Shown piece after piece: positions 6,458 through 7,591 of a DNA stretch of 7,591 bases (positions are counted from its first letter, which is position 1; every line of letters starts with the position of its first letter). Source of the DNA: Thiorhodovibrio sp. (lineage in GTDB: Bacteria; Pseudomonadota; Gammaproteobacteria; Chromatiales; Chromatiaceae); the NCBI GenBank assembly GCA_007128075.1, contig SKYD01000001.1:1-7591 (forward strand), given 5' to 3'. The notes below the pieces were generated by a model. The model was not told the origin of the DNA, ran no database searches, and saw only the letters and a program-made list of their open reading frames with translations. Position numbers and translations under genes: made by a program.

Positions 6458-6916
6458 TTAATCGCGCCCGCTATGACCAAACCCGCCCTGTGCGCGTTGG
6501 GTGGCAGTGAATTCATCGACCAGTTGCAGACTCGCCTGCAACACCGGCACCAAAACCAGTTGTGCGAGGCGTTCGCCAATCTCAAGTGTAAAGGGTTGGG
6601 TGCTGCGATTCCAGCACGAAATCAACAGCTCACCCTGATAATCAGAGTCGATCAGCCCGACCAGATTGCCCAGCACAATGCCATGACGATGCCCAAGCCC
6701 GGAGCGCGGCACGATCAGCCCGGCGACTTTGGGATCGGCAATATAGATCGCCAGCCCGGTGGGGATCAGCCTGGTCGCGCCGGGATCGAGCGTCAACGGT
6801 GCTTTGAGCATCGCCCGCAAATCCAGCCCCGCAGAGCCGGAGGTGGCATAGGTTGGCAGCGGAAATTCGCCGCCAAGACGGGGGTCAAGTCGTTTAACCT
6901 GTAAGGGATGCAGCAT
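6458..6916 (-). CDS. dut: Deoxyuridine 5'-triphosphate nucleotidohydrolase (dUTPase)
   Basis: This homotrimeric enzyme hydrolyses dUTP to dUMP and diphosphate, keeping uracil out of DNA and supplying dUMP for thymidylate. The 152 residues match the E. coli enzyme in length and nearly block by block. All five dUTPase motifs are visible: ATSGSAGLDLRA (24-35), PRSGLGHRHG (70-79), GLIDSDYQGEL (87-97) with the presumed catalytic Asp90, GERLAQLVLVPV (114-125) and the C-terminal arm RAQGGFGHSGRD (141-152). The ATG at 6916 gives the standard length; an upstream in-frame TTG at 6928 would add four residues. The start lies inside the end of coaBC (23-base overlap) and has no clear ribosome binding site, which suggests translational coupling. 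algC follows after 21 bases. Confidence 0.97.
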   Translation of the reverse strand: MLHPLQVKRLDPRLGGEFPLPTYATSGSAGLDLRAMLKAPLTLDPGATRLIPTGLAIYIADPKVAGLIVPRSGLGHRHGIVLGNLVGLIDSDYQGELLISCWNRSTQPFTLEIGERLAQLVLVPVLQASLQLVDEFTATQRAQGGFGHSGRD

Positions 6917-7591
6917 AGCGTTCGGCAATTAAAGCAGTGAGGGCGTGGGCGAGATCGCGCTTGGCAGTGAGCGCAAAGTCTTGGCGGCCATCCGCCCAGA
7001 GCACAGTGAGCGCATTGTCCTCGCGCTCAAAACCACCTTGCGCCCCGCTAACCAGATTGGCAGCGATCATGTTGAGTCTTTTGGTTTGCAATTTAAGCCG
7101 CGCTTGGGTTTCAAGCTGCTCGGTTTCAGCAGCAAAGCCGACAGTGAAAGGCGGTGTCGGCAAGGCGGCCACCGCAGCTAAAATATCGGGATTGCGCACC
7201 AGTTCAAGATGCAGTGTGGTGGCGGTTTTTTTGATCTTGTGTGCAGCAGCCGTCTGTGGTCGATAGTCGGCAACAGCAGCAGCAGCAATGAAGATGCGCT
7301 GCTGGGCGATCCGCTGCATCACCGCCTGATACATCTGCTCGGCGGTGGTGACCGCAATCAGCTCGGCAACCGGCGGCGGTTTGATTTGCGTTGGACCAGC
7401 AACCAAGGTCACGCTGGCACCAGCGGCAGTCAGTGCCTCAGCCAGTGCAAAGCCCATGCGCCCCGAACTGCGATTGCCGATAAAGCGCACTGGATCGAGT
7501 GGCTCATGGGTGGGACCAGCAGTCAGCAGCACCGCCACTCCATCGAGAAGGCGCGGTGCCAACAGAGCGTTGATGATTTCGGCTGGCTCTA
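6894..7591 (-). CDS. coaBC: CoaBC, phosphopantothenoylcysteine synthetase domain (partial, 5' end outside window)
   Basis: This is the C-terminal CoaB half of the bifunctional enzyme of coenzyme A synthesis. CoaB joins 4'-phosphopantothenate to cysteine using CTP; CoaC then decarboxylates the product. The reading frame stays open to the right edge (PAEIINALL before the domain), so the gene continues beyond 7591 and the CoaC flavodoxin-like half is not seen. Visible landmarks, in order, are LLTAGPTHEPLDPVRFIGNR, SSGRMGFALAEAL, AAAVADYRP, the lysine-rich HKIKK with LVRNPDIL, VGFAAETE and LNMIAANLV. A TTG at 7560-7562 could mimic a start but falls mid-protein for the family. The gene overlaps dut by 23 bases, and the order coaBC-dut-algC is a common gammaproteobacterial one. 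Confidence 0.95.
   Translation of the reverse strand, partial: EPAEIINALLAPRLLDGVAVLLTAGPTHEPLDPVRFIGNRSSGRMGFALAEALTAAGASVTLVAGPTQIKPPPVAELIAVTTAEQMYQAVMQRIAQQRIFIAAAAVADYRPQTAAAHKIKKTATTLHLELVRNPDILAAVAALPTPPFTVGFAAETEQLETQARLKLQTKRLNMIAANLVSGAQGGFEREDNALTVLWADGRQDFALTAKRDLAHALTALIAERYAASLTG

Noticed and set aside
6894..7562. A complete stand-alone CoaB starting at TTG 7562
   Set aside because: The frame stays open to the window edge with residues typical of the CoaC-CoaB junction, so this is the 3' part of a longer coaBC gene.
1..7591. CRISPR arrays, tRNA or rRNA genes
   Set aside because: No regularly spaced direct repeats, tRNA cloverleaf signals or rRNA-like conserved blocks were seen on either strand.

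Overview
This window looks like a piece of core chromosome from a gammaproteobacterium of moderately high GC. The evidence is gene order and protein similarity. The minus-strand run coaBC - dut - algC is a familiar gammaproteobacterial arrangement, and the dUTPase, QueA and YhcC-like proteins read very close to my memory of the E. coli proteins. The AlgC protein carries the long membrane-anchored N-terminal extension known from pseudomonad-type annotations. The species cannot be named from this sequence.

Layout. Positions 1-277 hold no convincing gene. They hold a series of short perfect hairpins, including a GC-rich one at 228-247, that resembles the end or a decayed remnant of an IS200/IS605-type element. 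A small plus-strand gene (290-556) follows; its protein has a Cys-x3-Cys-x2-Cys motif. It runs tail to tail into, and overlaps by 31 bases, a minus-strand radical SAM gene of the YhcC/TIGR01212 family (526-1452). A divergent intergenic region (1453-1556), containing a perfect 7-base inverted repeat, separates that gene from plus-strand queA (1557-2573). queA meets cobB tail to tail with the two stop codons interlocked in one TTAA.

From 2570 to the right edge everything lies on the minus strand and reads right to left: coaBC (5' end outside the window), dut (overlapping coaBC by 23 bases), algC (21 bases after dut) and cobB (24 bases after algC). This looks like one operon. It joins coenzyme A synthesis, dUTP removal, sugar-phosphate interconversion for surface polysaccharides, and a corrin a,c-diamide synthase. 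The first three are commonly neighbours; cobB is an unusual passenger.

Most of the window is ordinary housekeeping sequence and I found no clear new system. The points most worth a second look are: the AlgC-family enzyme, whose substrate-binding loops differ from the classical enzyme (GEYNGH in place of GEMSGH; QTSNNSP in place of RASNTTP); the isolated cobB; the small cysteine-motif protein locked to the YhcC-like gene; and the hairpin-rich left end.
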